The notes beneath the pieces were generated by a model, which was given only the letters and a program-made list of their open reading frames with translations, searched no databases and was not told where the DNA came from. A stretch of 64,000 bases of DNA from Capitulum mitella (Eukaryota > Arthropoda > Thecostraca > Pollicipedomorpha > Pollicipedidae): NCBI GenBank assembly GCA_030062745.1, contig CP099843.1, positions 24,246,999-24,310,998 on the forward strand, in the 5' to 3' direction. Below are positions 9,656 to 20,478 of this stretch, in pieces. Position 1 is the stretch's first letter, and every line of letters begins with the position of its first letter. The translations under genes and the position numbers were made by a program.

Positions 9656-12600
9656 TTAAAAAAAAATGTCAATGGACTTCCTGTGAATTAAAGCATGACA
9701 TGAATTTGTTTTTCCACCCGGCGACTGCATTTGCGCCTCCGGCCCTAAATCTTTTCCTGTGACCACTACTAAAGTCGCCGAAGAGCTAAAAAGACCCTGA
9801 CAAAAAAGGGGGACCTGTTGACAGTGAAGAAATGTATTAAGCGTCTTTAGTATTTTCGGAGTTCTCAAATACTTAGAGCTCATACTTAGCATGCCTCTCA
9901 GCCAATGACGATAATGGCAGTAAGATAAGGCTCAAGCTTGTGGATGTATTTATGTCTTGGCGCTGATTCCGGTTTGTGTGTAATAGGATATCTTACCTTT
10001 CACACACTGCACAAGTGAATATCACGATTAAAAACAAAACGGCACAATGTCGTAACATGCTAAATTTCACTTCCCTGTGAGCGTAAGAGCTTCCGAGGAC
10101 GCATGAGTTTAGAGTTAGGGTCAAATATTTATGTAGGATCGTATTTAAGGGGAACACACTAGACGCTACAATGACTCTTTTCAAAGCCACACTTCGTAAG
10201 TCTCGGACACCAATGACTTGTTCATAATATGTTCTTTGTTTAGCATTACTAGGCAAGGGTTTTGATGTCAGTGGCTTCAAGAAGCCAGCCGATGCACAAA
10301 CCTGATGCATCAGTCCCTCCTCACGTTTCATATGTTCACTGCTCCAGCCATTTATCCTTTACCTCGCTGACCCCCACCGCTCATTGGCCCCCAGAGAGCT
10401 GTGTGAACGCCGCCCACCGCCGGCCCCAGCCCCCGTGTCCCAGCTGGGCGCAATCTCATCAGCTGTCGGCCGGCCAGCAGCGGACCGTAAACCCACGAAC
10501 GGTCCGGCCAGTCACGCTCGGCCGCCTCCGTCGCCCCAGGCGAAGTACACAGCGAGGGGGAGTCTCACAGGTAAAGTTGGCGGCCGCTGCCGGTTCTTTG
10601 GTGACAGAGGGATGTCGCTTTTAAAATGGATTAAGGACACCCACACTTATGTTATGGGGAATCGAAATCTCAGAGGGTGCTCATCACGTGAGTTCTGTTC
10701 CGTGTTAAATTCACGAGTCGTTAGCGATGGTCAACTAATTAACATGCTGAAACGCCCACAGAAAAGGAGGAAATATGTCCCTCTCTCGCTCTCCATGCCA
10801 TCTGCCAACTACCGTCAGTGTACTCCTCTTTACTGAGGTAGGAAGAAATCAGTATACCTCGCTTCTTAAGCAGAGTTCTTTATGTCTTTATAGAGCTTGC
10901 AAGAGCCAAAGAAAATTCTCCCTCCAAACGCCCTTAATAAAAACTTACATAACCGCCCATTCGTCAGTCGGCGCGGTGGAATAATTCTTCTAAATACGCT
11001 AGCAGTAAACACCGCACCCAGCTGTCATAAGAGCTAGGGCCCACTTCCGCCCCTCAGACAGTGATTGCTTCGAAGAACCGGAGCACACCATGCCGTTCCA
11101 TTGCGACTGGGATTCCAGTCACAGCGACATCTTGAAAACGTCCCGTCGATAAGCCGGCCACAGCGCGCCGCGGTACATCGATCGGCCGTGATTGACACCG
11201 GCTCTGGCGCCCGGTGACGCCAGCAGCCAGCTCCGACGCTTCCGCCCTTTGTCGCTAGCTCGGACAAGCTGATTCGGCGAAACTGTCGCCGCACGACGTG
11301 ACGCCCACCGACAGCACGATCCTAGCATGGCCGATGGCAAAGGTCAGTTTATTTCGTCTTGGGCCGCCGACATGACGTTTCGTGACGCTGGCTGTGGACA
11401 GTTCGCTTGGTGCCCTTTCCTTTACCGACAGGCCAACAATACCTTTCCAACAGATCACGGCTGGGCCAAGGAACGGTTATGAGGCTACCGAGTCCACAAT
11501 TCCCGCAGGCTCAGAGCCGGTCCGCAAGTTGACGGGCCATGGAGATAACACGTAGCTCTCCAGCAGCCCAATGGCAGATCACCAAGCCCTTGGACAAGTC
11601 ACATCCAGTGGACGAAATCCCCCTTAACGTCGCCAGCCGCTACATCACAGGAAGCCACGGAAATCGCCGACGAACCGAAGACCACAGACAAGCCAGGCGT
11701 ACGTCGTGCACTCTCGGCCAGTGCAGCAGGACTACTGCGCACGCTGACGTCCTGTCCGGTCCGGCAGGGGCCGCAGTCGTGCGACGTCGGGGTCGGCGCG
11801 GCCGGTGGCCGGCCGGCGCCGTCACAGCGACGCCGGGTCACGCGGCGACAGCCGAGCCCGGCCGAGGCCGCGGCGACGGCGACAGGCGGCCGGGCCGGCA
11901 GCCCGGCCGGCGCCCCGCCCGGCTCTAATCGAATCCGCCGGCGCCGCTCGTGACCGCCGCCTCCAGGCACGGTCGCCCTGGCGTCAGGCCCGGACTCGTG
12001 GCCGCTCACCATGTCTGAACAGTGACCGCCGGCAGGAGACGGTCCGGAGACCACGGGATCTCCGGTCTAAGCGACGATGGTACAAACTTTAGCTCCGGCG
12101 ATTATAACTTTTTTCATGTCTGAGGGGCTGCTTTTGCGTCCTTCTTTATTGATAAGGAGTGGGTGAATTTTTATCCGGGAGATTGGACATGTCAAAAATA
12201 CGGCGCTGCACATGGAAGCAAAACAGAAACTACTACTCAGGCCTTTTGGATTTAGCTTGTGACATGTTTTGAACAAGTATAAAAAAACAGCTAATGTCTG
12301 AGTACTGGAAAGCGATTTCAAAATGTCTGAGGACCAGTTGAATTGTTAGCCAACTTCACACCGGCAATGTTACAAATGTGATCCAATATCAACCCTTGCA
12401 TTTGAAAAGGTTTGATGACAGAACTTCGTATTGCATTTCTTCGTATCGTATTTCTTCGTACGCAAAACTTCGTAAGCAAATCTTCGTATCGCATATCTTC
12501 GTATGCAGATCTTCATATCGCTAAACTTCGTAAGCGCAAAACTTCGTATAAGCAGTTCTTCGTATCGCAAAACTTCGTACACGCAAATCTTCGTATACAC

Positions 12601-13611
12601 ATTTCCTCGAGTCCGCAAAACTTCGAACACCCATTTCCGCGTATCGCATTTCTTCGTATACGCAAATCTTCTTATCGTATTTCCTCGTGTACGCAAATCT
12701 TCGTATCGCATTTTGCTGTACTTGTACACTTCGCAACTGCTGCATTTCGACTTTTGCGCACGACGCGTGCATGTCTTCCTCCCTTCTAGCAAGGTAAATT
12801 ATATTCACCGGCTTGGTTACGCGTATATTGCGACTGAGGAAGCGCATTCCATCGGTGGGCACAGGTAAGGTACAGGGGCCCAGGAATGTCCCAGAATGTT
12901 GAGGGATGAGCAAAATCCTTTTTAGGCTTTTCTGTCTGAGCATTACCATAGTGTCATGCTTTGGCAGATTAAAGAGGTGTAAAATAGAGGAAATCTTAAT
13001 ATTTGCTTGCCTGCACGGACAACTCGTTTAAAATCAGCAAGCGCTCACTTTGCAGGTCAGCAGGGTACCTTTTTGTGTACGTAGATTGGATTCCGTGACA
13101 GTGACCATGGGCACCAGATCATGGGCGTAGGAACAGGGAGGGGAAGGCCATGTCCCACTTCTTTGGGAAATCTAACATAAGTCCTATGGGGAAAACGTCT
13201 CTGCCCTCCTCCCCTCCCCTCCTATGCAATATGAATACAGCCGTATACAAATTTTTTGAATGCAAAAATATTTTTTTGTTTTCTGCGTCGTTTTTCAGAA
13301 AAATTAAAATGAGCTCTTTCTTTCTCTTTTTTGGAAATTTGACCCGAACGGTTTGCATGGACGGATTTTGGCTCAGAACATCAACATTTTAAGCCGAAAT
13401 TCTTGCCTGTACTCTGAACCCACCAGTAATGCAATTCCAGTTCAACGAATAATTTTGCGTCCGGCCATTATAGCCAGAAAGGACCGCGGAGGGATCTTTT
13501 CTGTGCCGCATTATGTTGCGTCACAGCTTCCCTGTGCCGAGTTTACCCTCTCTGGTCAGTAACCATTGGCTGCACTATGAATGGTCGGGCCAAACAAATC
13601 GAGTCCCGTTT

Positions 13612-13684
13612 CGTTGTTTCCAGGACTCGAACCCGACGCCATCGGGACCAGTCAACGTCCCTTACCCTCTTGGCCAGGAGGACG
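13612..13684 (-). repeat. tRNA-derived SINE head
   Basis: On the minus strand the A-box-like TGGCCAAGAGGGTAAGGG is followed about 30 bp later by the B-box-like GGGTTCGAGTCC, the spacing of an internal RNA polymerase III promoter. No intact cloverleaf was found, so I call it a SINE rather than a tRNA gene. It sits in the centre of the foldback-like element. Confidence 0.5.
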
Positions 13685-13899
13685 GCGGATAAATTCTTGG
13701 CATCTAAGGTATCTTGCCATGAAAAAATGTCATAATTATTCCGACTAAAATGAAGCAAACCAACAATGTTCAGATAACTTTTCGGTTGCTGAGTCCTCTG
13801 GCGGCCATCAGGTGCCATTGCATCGTCAGAACAGTCATCTCATGTTTGAAACCGCGATGCGAAAAAATTCAGTGTGAAGCCTTTGGTATCATCATTAAC

Positions 13900-13928
13900 A
13901 CGACGGCAAATTTTGAATTTGCCGTCGT
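13900..13928. repeat. Perfect inverted repeat, 13-bp arms, 3-bp loop
   Basis: ACGACGGCAAATT, loop TTG, AATTTGCCGTCGT. It lies about 30 bp inside the right array of the foldback-like element. Confidence 0.9.
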
Positions 13929-15565
13929 ATTATTTGCCCTTCCCCCGAAAAAAATACGGGGCACGAAGTTCTGCGTATAGTAAGAAATGCGATACGAAGA
14001 TTTGCGTATACGGGGATATGCGATACAAAGAAATGCGTATACGAAGTTTTGCGGATACGAAGAAACGCGCATACGAAGCTTTGTCGTACGAATATTTGCG
14101 TAAGAAAATTTTCGTACGAAGATTTGCGTAAGAATGGTTTGCGTACAAAGAAGTGCGATACGAAGATTTGCGTACGAAGTTTTGCGTACGAAGAAATGCG
14201 ATACGAAGTTCTCTCCGGACGTGATTTGAAAACTTAAACAAAACTGTTACCTTAACCCCTTCCGAATTAAGCCCTTGCACATGACGCCATAAGCCCGTGG
14301 CCTGACATAACTGGATGCTAATATTTTTTTAAGGGCAAGGAAAAGACTCAGGAAAGGCTATAAGGTCATCTATTCGAAATTTCGGAGTCTTGCCGCAGTT
14401 CGTTCACCCGGAGTCCAAGAAAAACATCATGAGGATGGCAGCCATACCCCTCCTGCAAGGATTAAAAACACCGAAAGCCTTCTGGGACCGACTCCAATGC
14501 GCCGTTTGTCTAGCGCAGTTTGTCAGGAAAATCGCGCTGATTTGCTGACCAGACAAAAATGGGGATCATATTGGCCCACTTACGGGACAGCATGTGTGAG
14601 CTCACCGTCGTGAAAACAGCTGCTGTGTTCTTAGCTTAAGAGATTACCACGACATTGGGAAACCTTCCTGCTTTCCACATATGTCATTCCAATTTCGTAT
14701 CGCTTTATTCGTTGTGATCCGATCCATTGTTTCAAAATATGTAATTAATTCTGGCCGTTAAATGCCAAGACGCTTTCCTGCCCACTTTAAATCATGTTAA
14801 ACTGTAATATTGCATGGTGACCGGAGACTAAACTTGCTGACGTCATCACCAAATAAAACGAGAATTTATTGAATGGCATAGCTGTGCTGCTGACTAAACG
14901 ATACCAAATATATCAAACTGGGCCAAATTAGGCTGGCGTCCGCTCGCTGATTGCTTTCTGGCAAAGACATCTCAGTCCACGGGTGGATCAAGCCGACGAT
15001 TTATTGTTCAGAAGGCAAGCCTGCAATTTATGTCGGAATGGTTTCACTCTAGCCCGATATCCTTCCCTCCGCAGACTGAGGGGCTTAGGGAGTCCAACCG
15101 GTATCGAATACTAACCAGACGCCGTCGCGCACCAATCCTGGCCCCAGTAAACCGGCTCTCGAAGCCGAAGGAATCGTTCGAAGTGGTTTACGCTAGTCTA
15201 ATCCTGGGAAGGCGAATGCAGCTTGAAAGCATTTGTCCAGGCATAAATACTGTGAGTGTTGTACGTTCGGAGGCCCTTAAACATTCATCAGAAGTATGCG
15301 GAACGATCGTGCATTTTCCGTAAGGCTGGGGAGCACTTTTTGAAGATTTACGAATTTGTTCAACTCAGCTAAAACGTGAAATTGTGGGTTCGTTCCACTG
15401 GCTTTCGAAAAGTTACCCCATATGTTCTAGGTTTCCTGACGTTCGTATTGACTTATGTATAGGGCACAACGTCGTGGATACCGATTGTGCTGTAACAAAC
15501 GATTTAAAGTCATGTGGAGGACTAAACATGCGCAGCTTATTCCAGCCCGCCGTCACCAGTCTCAC

Positions 15566-15714
15566 CTCCAGATGACGGCGATGATGACGATGGTGAGGAC
15601 CAGAAAGCAGCCGAGGAAGATGCCGGTGACCTCGGCGCCGGCCAACGTTGTCCGAGGCCGGTGCTTCCACGTGCTGTACAGCTGGATCTCTTCACAACCA
15701 CGCTCGATCCTCAC
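15566..15714 (-). CDS. Exon 12: extracellular stalk and transmembrane helix
   Basis: Codes residues 560-608. A polar stalk (VRIERGCEEIQLYSTWKH) is followed by RPRTTLAGAEVT and a single hydrophobic helix, GIFLGCFLVLTIVIIAVIW (590-608). The completed next codon is arginine, starting a run of basic residues that marks the cytoplasmic side. Acceptor TTTGCCAG, donor GTGAGA in phase 2. This helix fixes the protein as a type I membrane receptor. Confidence 0.92.
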
Positions 15715-16006
15715 CTGGCAAACGGCCAGCAGGACGTGAAGACTGTCTCGAGTGGCCAAAAAGCTGAGCTCTCCACAGCAGCTATGAGTGCAGTGAGAGT
15801 GAGATGCAAAGCAATGCGGACGCGCATGTCCGGTGGTGATGTCACGCTTGCAGGATTTGTACAGGCTCACCTTTTTATGCCTCAGACTGTTGAAACTTAA
15901 TGGAGGTCATTGGTTCAGTTAGTTCGGCTTATAGTGGAAATGTTAAAGTGGCTCGAACAATAGGATTTCATGACGTTCCTTCCTCTGGAAGAGCGTCCCC
16001 GCGTAC

Positions 16007-16123
16007 CTTCCTAGAGGCAGACTGCTGCCCCTTGTAGACCTTGTTCCGGTCTAGTCTGGAAATAGTTGCGCCCTGGACTCGGATGTCGTAGATTTTGTTG
16101 GACGTCAGGTTGGGCAAGTTGAT
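16007..16123 (-). CDS. Exon 11: last strands of fibronectin III domain 4
   Basis: A 117-nt, phase 0-0 exon coding residues 521-559. INLPNLTSNKIYDIRVQGAT has the FN3 L-x-x-L and Y-x-I-x-V pattern with a glycosylation site (NLT). The lysine/arginine-rich stalk (SRLDRNKVYKGQQSASRK) precedes the membrane. Acceptor CTCTCCGCAG, donor GTACGC. Being frame-neutral, the exon could be skipped without a frameshift. Confidence 0.88.
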
Positions 16124-17168
16124 CTGCGGAGAGGGATTCAGCGATAGAGCGGCTTTTCAGCTGTGGCAGCGAGTCGATGGTAGACTAGGTGTTTCTTGTG
16201 TAACACCTTGAGTATAGTTTGAACAATTATAGTTGTTACCATTGTGCCGCATAATATTTATTTGTTTTGCAACTGAATTCGTTTATTTCGCCCGCATGCT
16301 CGTATCATGAAATCAAAACTACGTGCTTCTCTGGCATCATTTGCAGCCGTCAGATTACAGCCAAACTCTGCGCTATCTGTTTTAAGTCCTGTGCCAAAAG
16401 GGACGAAAAAATCTAGATGCAGCGATGCCATTCGTTCCCAATTTTTTTTTCCATACACGCATGACCAGACCACGCAAGTGCCACTAATGTTTCTCCAATG
16501 TCCTGGGTTCCATCCTATCCTGAAACGCGAGACAGCCAGACATAAAACTGTTGGAGCTTAGCATACTTTACCGACCGTTGTCCATCCAATCACCTTTAAG
16601 AGGTCACCTCTGGGAAATTGGCCGACGCTAAAGGAGGTCGGTCAAGGCGGACCTATCCAGGTCTCGGCACGACGGCCAACCACTTACAAGACTCACAACT
16701 CTGTACAAGGCAGGAGAATACTTTTTCGCCCATGGTAGCTCGCAAAAAAGGAACTCGAGTTAAGGCCGAGCTCGCAATAGAACACCTGAACTATGGCAGC
16801 TCGTAACAAAAAACCTAAGCTGCGGCAGCTCGTAACGGAAGGCCCGGGACTAGGGCGACTTACCACTGGCGGCAAAATTACGTCACAGAAAGGAATGCAT
16901 TTTGGATAGTTCGGTTTTCAATGGCTTTCGTGTAGGACGGCAAACTTAAAGTGAAGACATTTCACTGAGGTCCGTATACTAAATCAATCCAGCTATAGTT
17001 TATATATTGTCATCCCGTTGTTATGGTAACTAACTTGTTTGCAATCGCTGCTCCTACGCCGCGCAATGCCAGAGATGATGGTACTTAACAACAACCGGTC
17101 AAAGCACACTGTATTTTCTTTCCCGAGCCCCTTACCGAGAACTGGGGTCGTTCGGAGCGTACAGGTAC

Positions 17169-17232
17169 CATGCGTTCCACGAAGTCCCACGCCTCATCGT
17201 ACCGGTACAACAGGTAGTACATGTCCACTGAG
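17169..17232 (-). CDS. Exon 10: middle strands of fibronectin III domain 4
   Basis: A 64-nt exon coding residues 500-520 (SVDMYYLLYRYDEAWDFVERM). It provides the C and C' strands, with the alternating tyrosines typical of FN3. Acceptor TTATTTCAG completes CGC with exon 9. Donor GTACCT in phase 0. Another AG four bases further in (TTCAGCTCAG) would break the frame, so the outer one is chosen. The short length makes this exon easy for gene finders to miss. Confidence 0.82.
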
Positions 17233-17972
17233 CTGAAATAATTCAGTCGTTGGTCACAGCGTCGGGCAACAAGTCGGCAGAACAGGTACACACACGAGAT
17301 CAACAGAGAACACGACGATCGAGCTGGAAGCAGTCCCTCCCTCATCCACTGCAGAAGGAAGCAGTGAGAAACGTTGATCACCCGAAAGATTTACGTCTGT
17401 TCTTTATCTGGAGGTAAAAATGATTAATAATAAGCGTAATAAATTGCAAGACATAGTCTGTCGCAATTTTTTACTTGGAAAACGTCTGCGACTCGCAAGC
17501 TATGACTTGCTTCATGTGTTCGTACGTGGACAGAGATAGACGCGATGAGTTGCATATAATTCATAAACCGCCAACGAAATTATACCGAGTTCGTAAAAAA
17601 ACTGTGAGTATGCAATATGATCAGAAATACTAATGTCTTTGTGTTTTAGTAAAGTATTCAGCTTGAGCCCTGCTCATCCTATAAAAGCTGACACGTTTAA
17701 GCGAAGAGTTCTGAGTAGCTTAGGGCTGTTCAGCTCCAAGTGAGGAGAACTTTCCGCGCTTCCCGATGACAACTCTGCCCACCTTTTGTCGGGATTCGTT
17801 CACACCCAGCACCCTGCCGACCTTAACAAAGAGTATAACAAGAAGCCCAAAATCCGCAGCTGCTCCCGTTGATGAGTTTCAGACTGGTCACAGTCAATGT
17901 CCCAGCGGCACACACGACACGCTGCAGTGCCTGTCGAAATTCCCAGTTCTACCGAGTCCCACCGTCTGTTAC

Positions 17973-18156
17973 CGGTAGAAGACGTCTGGCCGGCGCCACT
18001 GGAGGCCCAGTGACGTATCGGTCGGGCAGGTGATGTTGGTGATGACCGGCGGCCCTGGCCCGCTGACGTCAGTCCGAGCCCGGATCGGGAACGAACGGTC
18101 CCCTTCGCCAGCGCCGGTCCGCGCCTTCAGCCAAACGCTGTACTCCTGGTCCGGCT
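17973..18156 (-). CDS. Exon 9: end of FN3 domain 3 and start of FN3 domain 4
   Basis: Codes residues 439-498. PDQEYSVWLKARTGAGEGD finishes FN3-3. GPPVITNITCPTDTSLGLQW opens FN3-4 with its tryptophan. Donor GTAACA follows TACCG. The acceptor (TTCGACAG) has no real pyrimidine tract and lies inside a 52-bp tandem array that repeats the acceptor and the first 18 exon bases. An AG two bases further in (edge 18154) is also present but would shift the frame. Confidence 0.9.
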
Positions 18157-18443
18157 CTGTCGAACACAGTGACGTCACTGTCTCACATGCGATGTGCCCC
18201 AGTTCCCGATAAAGTGACGCCACTATTTCACCCGTTGAAACCCCGGCCCGGTTCTGTCTGAAATAGTGACGTCACTGTCTCACATACTGTACTCCCGGTC
18301 CGGCTCTGTGTGATATAGTGATGTCACTGTTTCAAACGCTGAACTTCCAGTTCGACTCTGTCTGGTATAGTGGCGCCACTATTTCACACGCTGTGTTTTA
18401 GACTCGGTTCTGTTTGGTAAAGTGATGTGAGTACTTCGCACAC
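18139..18443. repeat. 52-bp tandem array carrying copies of exon 9's 3' splice site and CRE-like palindromes
   Basis: Six units (starts 18139, 18191, 18236, 18288, 18340, 18392), each 52 bp except the second, which is shortened. The first unit overlaps exon 9. Read on the minus strand, each unit has a TGACGTCA-type palindrome, then ACAG|A, then a copy of the first 18 exon bases (AGCCGGACCNGGAGTACA, decaying with distance). Five of six units keep the CAG acceptor. Perfect TGACGTCA occurs in units 1 and 3; unit 4 has TGATGTCA. Confidence 0.9.
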
Positions 18444-19701
18444 ATTTCCTGCGGTGTATGTTCACCAGACATGATGGATGTCATTCTCCAATTCTGCAAT
18501 CCTCGTCCATCTGAGCATCATGCCCAGCATAGCAAGCGGATGACTGACAGATGACGCTGGTTGTCTTAGCTAATTCCGAATATAAACCAACAACTATTTT
18601 CAGTTTGACTGTGCACATGGCCTGCCAGCAAAACGAGAATCGATGCCAGTCGCGGCTGCGTTGTTCGGCAAAGCATTTATTCGAGAGTTATGATGAGACC
18701 TTCCGCGGGGAAGAGCTCTCATCTAAGACGGACGGCTGGTGGGCGACAGAGATGAGCGCATCGCGGGCCGCCGAACCACCGATCACAGCGCCGAAGTGGT
18801 CCGCCATCCAACAGCCGGGTCGCGTCTGTCCGATTTCACGGCAGTTTAAGACCGAGTCGCCGTTGCGAGATTGAGCGACGCCCACTCGTCGGCGCTCGCC
18901 GCCTCGTCCCCGCTTGGCGCCCGGGCTCCGCCATCGCCGACATTCAGCCTGACGGCTGATGGACGCGATACGCATGCATGCGACCTCAGGTGGCGCCCGC
19001 CGCCAGATAAGGCCGTATTTTCGGCTGCGCGGCCGCCGGCCACCTGGATCGATTACCGAACGAAACTTTCCTATCAGCAATTTGCGCAGGCGAAGTTCAG
19101 ATGGACTCGGCACGGGCGGCCGAGAAAAAGGAACAGACTTAGCGCTAACTCCGTTGAGCTGGTTCCTTAAAATACGAAGTAGCGGTGTCGGCAGCGACCT
19201 AACGTAAGCGTGTGGACTTAAGTAGTGGTCGATAGCGAACCAGCGTGCTGGTTCGCCCTCAACATGCCCGCTGCAGCATAGCTCCACTAAATCTTAATCT
19301 GCACTTGTATGGTTAACACCGGGCATTAACGTCAGCCCGATTATAATCATTTTTGTTACTTTTGGTGCCCATTTTCATCGACTGAAACAAACACTAAATG
19401 CAGGCGCGTAAGGCTTATTTTTCGCACCTCTAGATTCTGGATGAGCATTTAAAACGATCCTACATACCCAGCATCCTTTACTTCCTTACATTTAGCCCGG
19501 TGTAGCTGGTGTTGCAAAACGTATGCGAACGCCACGGGCAAAGGCGCATGCCGTCATGTCACACAGACGTGAATAACGTCTGCAATTTCCTGTGCACGCT
19601 GGCCGACACACCAGTCACGCGAGGGCCTCCACTTACATCTCACCAACCCCACACAATCCGGGTGAATTCCCCCCCCCCCCGACGGTGGAGTGGGCTCCTA
19701 C
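18444..19701 (-). other. Intron 8, remainder
   Basis: Contains a CpG-rich island at about 18730-19060 with no phosphatase or FN3 coding signature, and a C-run at about 19668-19680 next to the donor of exon 8. Confidence 0.7.
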
Positions 19702-19893
19702 CGAGCCTGTTCAGAGTGTACGTCCGGCTCCTGTTGGCGGAGATGGCGCTCTTGCGCACGGGCCCATCGTTCGAGGTCCAGTAGACGGTGTAGCCCCGCA
19801 GGATGCCGTTCCTGCGCCGCGGCGGCTTCCAGGCGATGCTCAGGCTGCGGTCGCCAACGCCGGAAAAGGAGACGGCCTCCGGTCTGGACGGCG
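19702..19893 (-). CDS. Exon 8: first half of fibronectin III domain 3
   Basis: Codes residues 375-437. Shows PSRPEAVSFS, then SLSIAWKPPRRRNG with the FN3 tryptophan and PP turn, then LRGYTVYWTS, ending in TYTLNRL, which begins the E-F loop. Acceptor CCCGCCAG completes a GCG codon with exon 7. Donor GTAGGA in phase 1. Third-position GC is high. Confidence 0.92.
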
Positions 19894-20363
19894 CTGGCGG
19901 GGCGGTGGTAGACGCCAGTTAAGGTGGGGCATCAGTCTCGCACTCAGACGGGCGACAGTGTCGTCAGTGTGGTCAGTGTGTGCAATATGACGGGAAGAGA
20001 CTCGGCAAGAGCTGGTGCTTTTTTTCGGAAGACTAAAATAGTAAAACCAGGATATGAATGTCAGTGACGACTAAGCAAAGCTGTTCTCCATTTTTCCAGG
20101 CAGACGTCATTGTTTTCGGTATCGTAAAGTGCGTTTTGCAGCCTAGGTCGATGTGTAACAATTGTTCTTAAGGTCTATGTTTGCATCGAAATGTACTTCG
20201 GAATTGCATCAACGAACATCTGGGACGGCGTGCTCATTTTAAGAGGAAGGCATGTGACGTTTGCCAAGCCAGTCCCCGAAAGGGGAACTGAATTACAAGC
20301 CAAATCGACAACAGACCACACAACTCATTGAAATGCTGTTCAGAATACCAACACAGTTCTGAC
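19894..20363 (-). other. Intron 7
   Basis: A 470-bp intron with GTCAGA donor and CCCGCCAG acceptor. Nothing else recognised. Confidence 0.85.
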
Positions 20364-20478
20364 CTCCCTCTCCGGTGACGCCAGTGATGGAGTCCGGAGG
20401 CCCCATATCCTCCGGGTTCTTCACTTGCAGCGTAATCTCGTACCTGGTGAACGGCTTCAGGCCCTCTATCAGGTAACT
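20364..20478 (-). CDS. Exon 7: second half of fibronectin III domain 2
   Basis: Codes residues 336-373. SYLIEGLKPFTRYEITLQVK is the canonical FN3 E-F segment (L-x-P-x-T-x-Y). It is followed by NPEDMGPPDSITGVTGEG, the usual G strand and linker to the next domain. Acceptor CCGCCCTCAG, donor GTCAGA in phase 1. Intron 6, upstream of it, is 5.5 kb long. Confidence 0.92.

Larger units (their letters stand above)
12421..14212. mobile_element. Foldback-like element: two degenerate arrays in inverted orientation
   Basis: Left arm 12421-12720 is a degenerate array of TTCGTA-TCGCAAAA-type units (cores TTCGTA, CGCAAA, GCATTTC). Right arm 13961-14212 is the same array in reverse complement (TACGAA, TTTGCG, GAAATGCG). 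The outermost unit order is shared by both arms: GAACTTCGTAT, GCATTTCTTCGTA, CGCAAAACTTCGTA. About 1.24 kb lies between them. Long inverted repeats built of short sub-repeats are the hallmark of Foldback/Galileo-type elements. No transposase seen. Target duplication not clear. Confidence 0.6.
9153..15565 (-). other. Intron 12 (6.4 kb)
   Basis: Separates the transmembrane exon from the cytoplasmic exon. It holds the purine repeat, a GC-rich island at about 11690-11990, the foldback-like element at 12421-14212 and a SINE. Remaining sequence (9660-11690, 14220-15560) shows no exon or recognised element. Confidence 0.75.
15715..17972 (-). other. Introns 11, 10 and 9 (between exons 12, 11, 10 and 9)
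   Basis: Intron 11 (15715-16006, 292 bp) holds nothing recognised. Intron 10 (16124-17168) has three imperfect short repeats around a GGCAGCTCGTAAC core at about 16735-16840. Intron 9 (17233-17972) shows no element. Confidence 0.8.

Noticed and set aside
12370-12949. ORFs of 120-142 codons on both strands
   Set aside because: Generated by the degenerate TTCGTA array of the foldback-like element.
13612-13684. Functional tRNA gene
   Set aside because: A and B boxes are present, but I could not pair a complete cloverleaf; a SINE head explains it better. The same holds for 50840-50934.
12421-14212. CRISPR-like array
   Set aside because: Units are degenerate, have no regular spacers and lie in a eukaryotic intron in inverted pairs.
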